6,137 nt of DNA from Acidimicrobiaceae bacterium (GTDB lineage Bacteria > Actinomycetota > Acidimicrobiia > Acidimicrobiales > Bog-793): positions 1-6,137 of the forward strand of contig DAIDIA010000170.1 of the NCBI GenBank assembly GCA_027459565.1. The letters are read 5' to 3'. Under the pieces are notes generated by a model. The model was not told where the DNA came from, ran no database searches, and saw only the letters and a list, made by a program, of their open reading frames with translations. Numbering within the stretch: position 1 is the stretch's first letter; every line of letters begins with the position of its first letter. This document shows positions 5,608 through 6,137 of the stretch, one piece after another. The position numbers and the translations under genes are program-made.

Positions 5608-5626
5608 TTGCTACTGCTTGCTACTG
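5608..5626 (+). repeat. Two 9-bp direct repeats upstream of the integrase gene
   Basis: TTGCTACTG occurs at 5608-5616 and 5618-5626, a 10-bp period that puts both copies on one face of the helix. The pair lies between the presumed attachment site and the integrase gene and overlaps its candidate promoter, a typical place for integrase arm sites or excisionase/repressor binding. Confidence 0.6.
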
Positions 5627-5636
5627 TAACTCTAAA
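5608..5636 (+). promoter_or_regulatory. Candidate integrase promoter
   Basis: TTGCTA (5608-5613) and TCTAAA (5631-5636) each match four of six consensus bases with 17 bp between them. A transcript would start near 5643, about a dozen bases before the ATG at 5656. The spacer contains the second 9-bp direct repeat, so binding there would block transcription. Confidence 0.4.
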
Positions 5637-5655
5637 AAGACTGGAGTGGCAGCAA

Positions 5656-6137
5656 ATGCGAGGACACCTAAGACGCAGGGGAGACGCTTGGGAGCTCCGG
5701 GCATATGTGGGTCGCGATTCCATCACGGGCCAAACTAGATATAGAACGCGTACTTTTCGTGGAGGCAAGCGAGAGGCCGAAGCAGCATTATCGCGATTCG
5801 TGGATGAAGTAGGGGCGACTGGCGTTGCTCCGCCCGATGCGACTGTTGGCACCCTTTTGAATTCTTGGCTCAGTCTTGTTAACGAAGATCTCTCCCCCAC
5901 CACCGTCAGGAACTACCAGTTGGCAATCGATAATTACCTCGTGCCGCACATTGGAAATGTTCGTCTCACAAAACTACAGACTGCCGCCATCGATCGACTA
6001 TATCGAGAGCTACGCGAGCGCGGCGGCAAAGACGGAAAGCCACTTTCGCCCGCGTCGGTACATCACGCGCATTCAGTATTGAGAAAAGCGCTTCAACAAG
6101 CCCTTCGGTGGGGTTGGCTCAAAAGCAATCCAGCGGC
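5656..6137 (+). CDS. Tyrosine recombinase (phage-type integrase), C-terminus missing at window edge
   Basis: 160 codons are visible and the frame is still open at the right edge, so the catalytic domain (with the R, H-x-x-R and Tyr residues) is outside. The N-terminal part (1-55) has the three-stranded arm-binding pattern of actinobacterial integrases: RGHLRRRGDAWELRAYVGR, then RYRTRTFRGGKREAEAAL, where the family shows a T-K-R-E-A-E-like motif. Residues about 62-160 are the SAM-like core-binding domain: TVGTLLNSWLS, LSPTTVRNYQLAIDNYLVPH, GNVRLTKLQTAAIDRLYREL, LSPASVHHAHSVLRKALQQA and WGWLKSNPA. GGAG lies nine bases before the ATG. In-frame sequence upstream has no better start. The enzyme would catalyse site-specific integration and excision at the neighbouring tRNA-Lys. 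Lower G+C and different codon choice than the neighbours fit horizontal acquisition. Confidence 0.94.
   Translation, partial: MRGHLRRRGDAWELRAYVGRDSITGQTRYRTRTFRGGKREAEAALSRFVDEVGATGVAPPDATVGTLLNSWLSLVNEDLSPTTVRNYQLAIDNYLVPHIGNVRLTKLQTAAIDRLYRELRERGGKDGKPLSPASVHHAHSVLRKALQQALRWGWLKSNPA

Larger units (their letters stand above)
5551..6137 (+). mobile_element. Left end of a probable tRNA-Lys-integrated genomic island
   Basis: The junction is inferred from an intact tRNA-Lys followed directly by a tyrosine-recombinase gene and a drop in G+C (for example 29 G/C among the 60 bases 5701-5760). Codons such as CTA, AGA and TTA are also more frequent than in the neighbouring genes. The attL core should lie within the tRNA 3' half, roughly 5523-5550, but no second copy is in the window. 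The right end and cargo are outside, so whether this is a prophage, ICE or other island cannot be told. Confidence 0.65.

Noticed and set aside
5601..5903. Minus-strand 100-codon frame opposite the integrase start, as a possible excisionase or regulator
   Set aside because: The translation is Ser/Arg-rich without a helix-turn-helix and lies antisense to the clear integrase frame.
1..6137. CRISPR array, transposon ends or toxin-antitoxin pair
   Set aside because: No regularly spaced repeats, no transposase frame with inverted repeats, and no small paired genes were seen. The only repeats are the short ones listed.

Overview
The window looks like a piece of chromosome from a moderately high-G+C actinobacterium. 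The evidence is two adjacent small genes of the coenzyme-F420-associated families (a Ddn/DUF385-type deazaflavin oxidoreductase and an F420-type PPOX split-barrel protein), GTG starts, and the tRNA sequences. An Acidimicrobiia-like lineage is a guess; nothing here fixes the genus.

Layout. From the left edge to about 4530 all genes lie on the minus strand, read right to left: PPOX/F420 protein (4147-4530), deazaflavin-type nitroreductase-family protein (3670-4089), the ATPase YchF (2532-3611), an unrecognised protein with a histidine-rich tail (1955-2449), a bicupin (712-1815), and a second cupin protein that runs off the left edge (1-485). Gaps of 57-226 bp separate them. The F420 pair, and perhaps ychF with the His-rich gene, could be co-transcribed. 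The two cupin genes have longer upstream gaps and may have their own promoters.

From 4684 to 5550 is a tRNA cluster: tRNA-Arg(TCT) on the minus strand, then on the plus strand a VOC/glyoxalase-like gene (4848-5255), tRNA-His(GTG) and tRNA-Lys(CTT). The 3' end of tRNA-Arg is copied as a perfect 16-bp tandem repeat. tRNA-His appears to have C instead of U at position 33.

Right after tRNA-Lys the composition becomes more A+T-rich, and a tyrosine-recombinase integrase gene begins at 5656 and leaves the window at 6137. This is the usual arrangement of an integrative element inserted at a tRNA 3' end, so 5551 onward is probably the left end of a genomic island. Its cargo lies outside the window and cannot be judged here.

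The core genes (ychF, tRNAs, F420-family enzymes) are ordinary. The items most worth a second look are the island boundary, the His-rich unknown protein, the duplicated tRNA-Arg end and the tRNA-His anticodon loop. I found no convincing complete novel system in the visible sequence.
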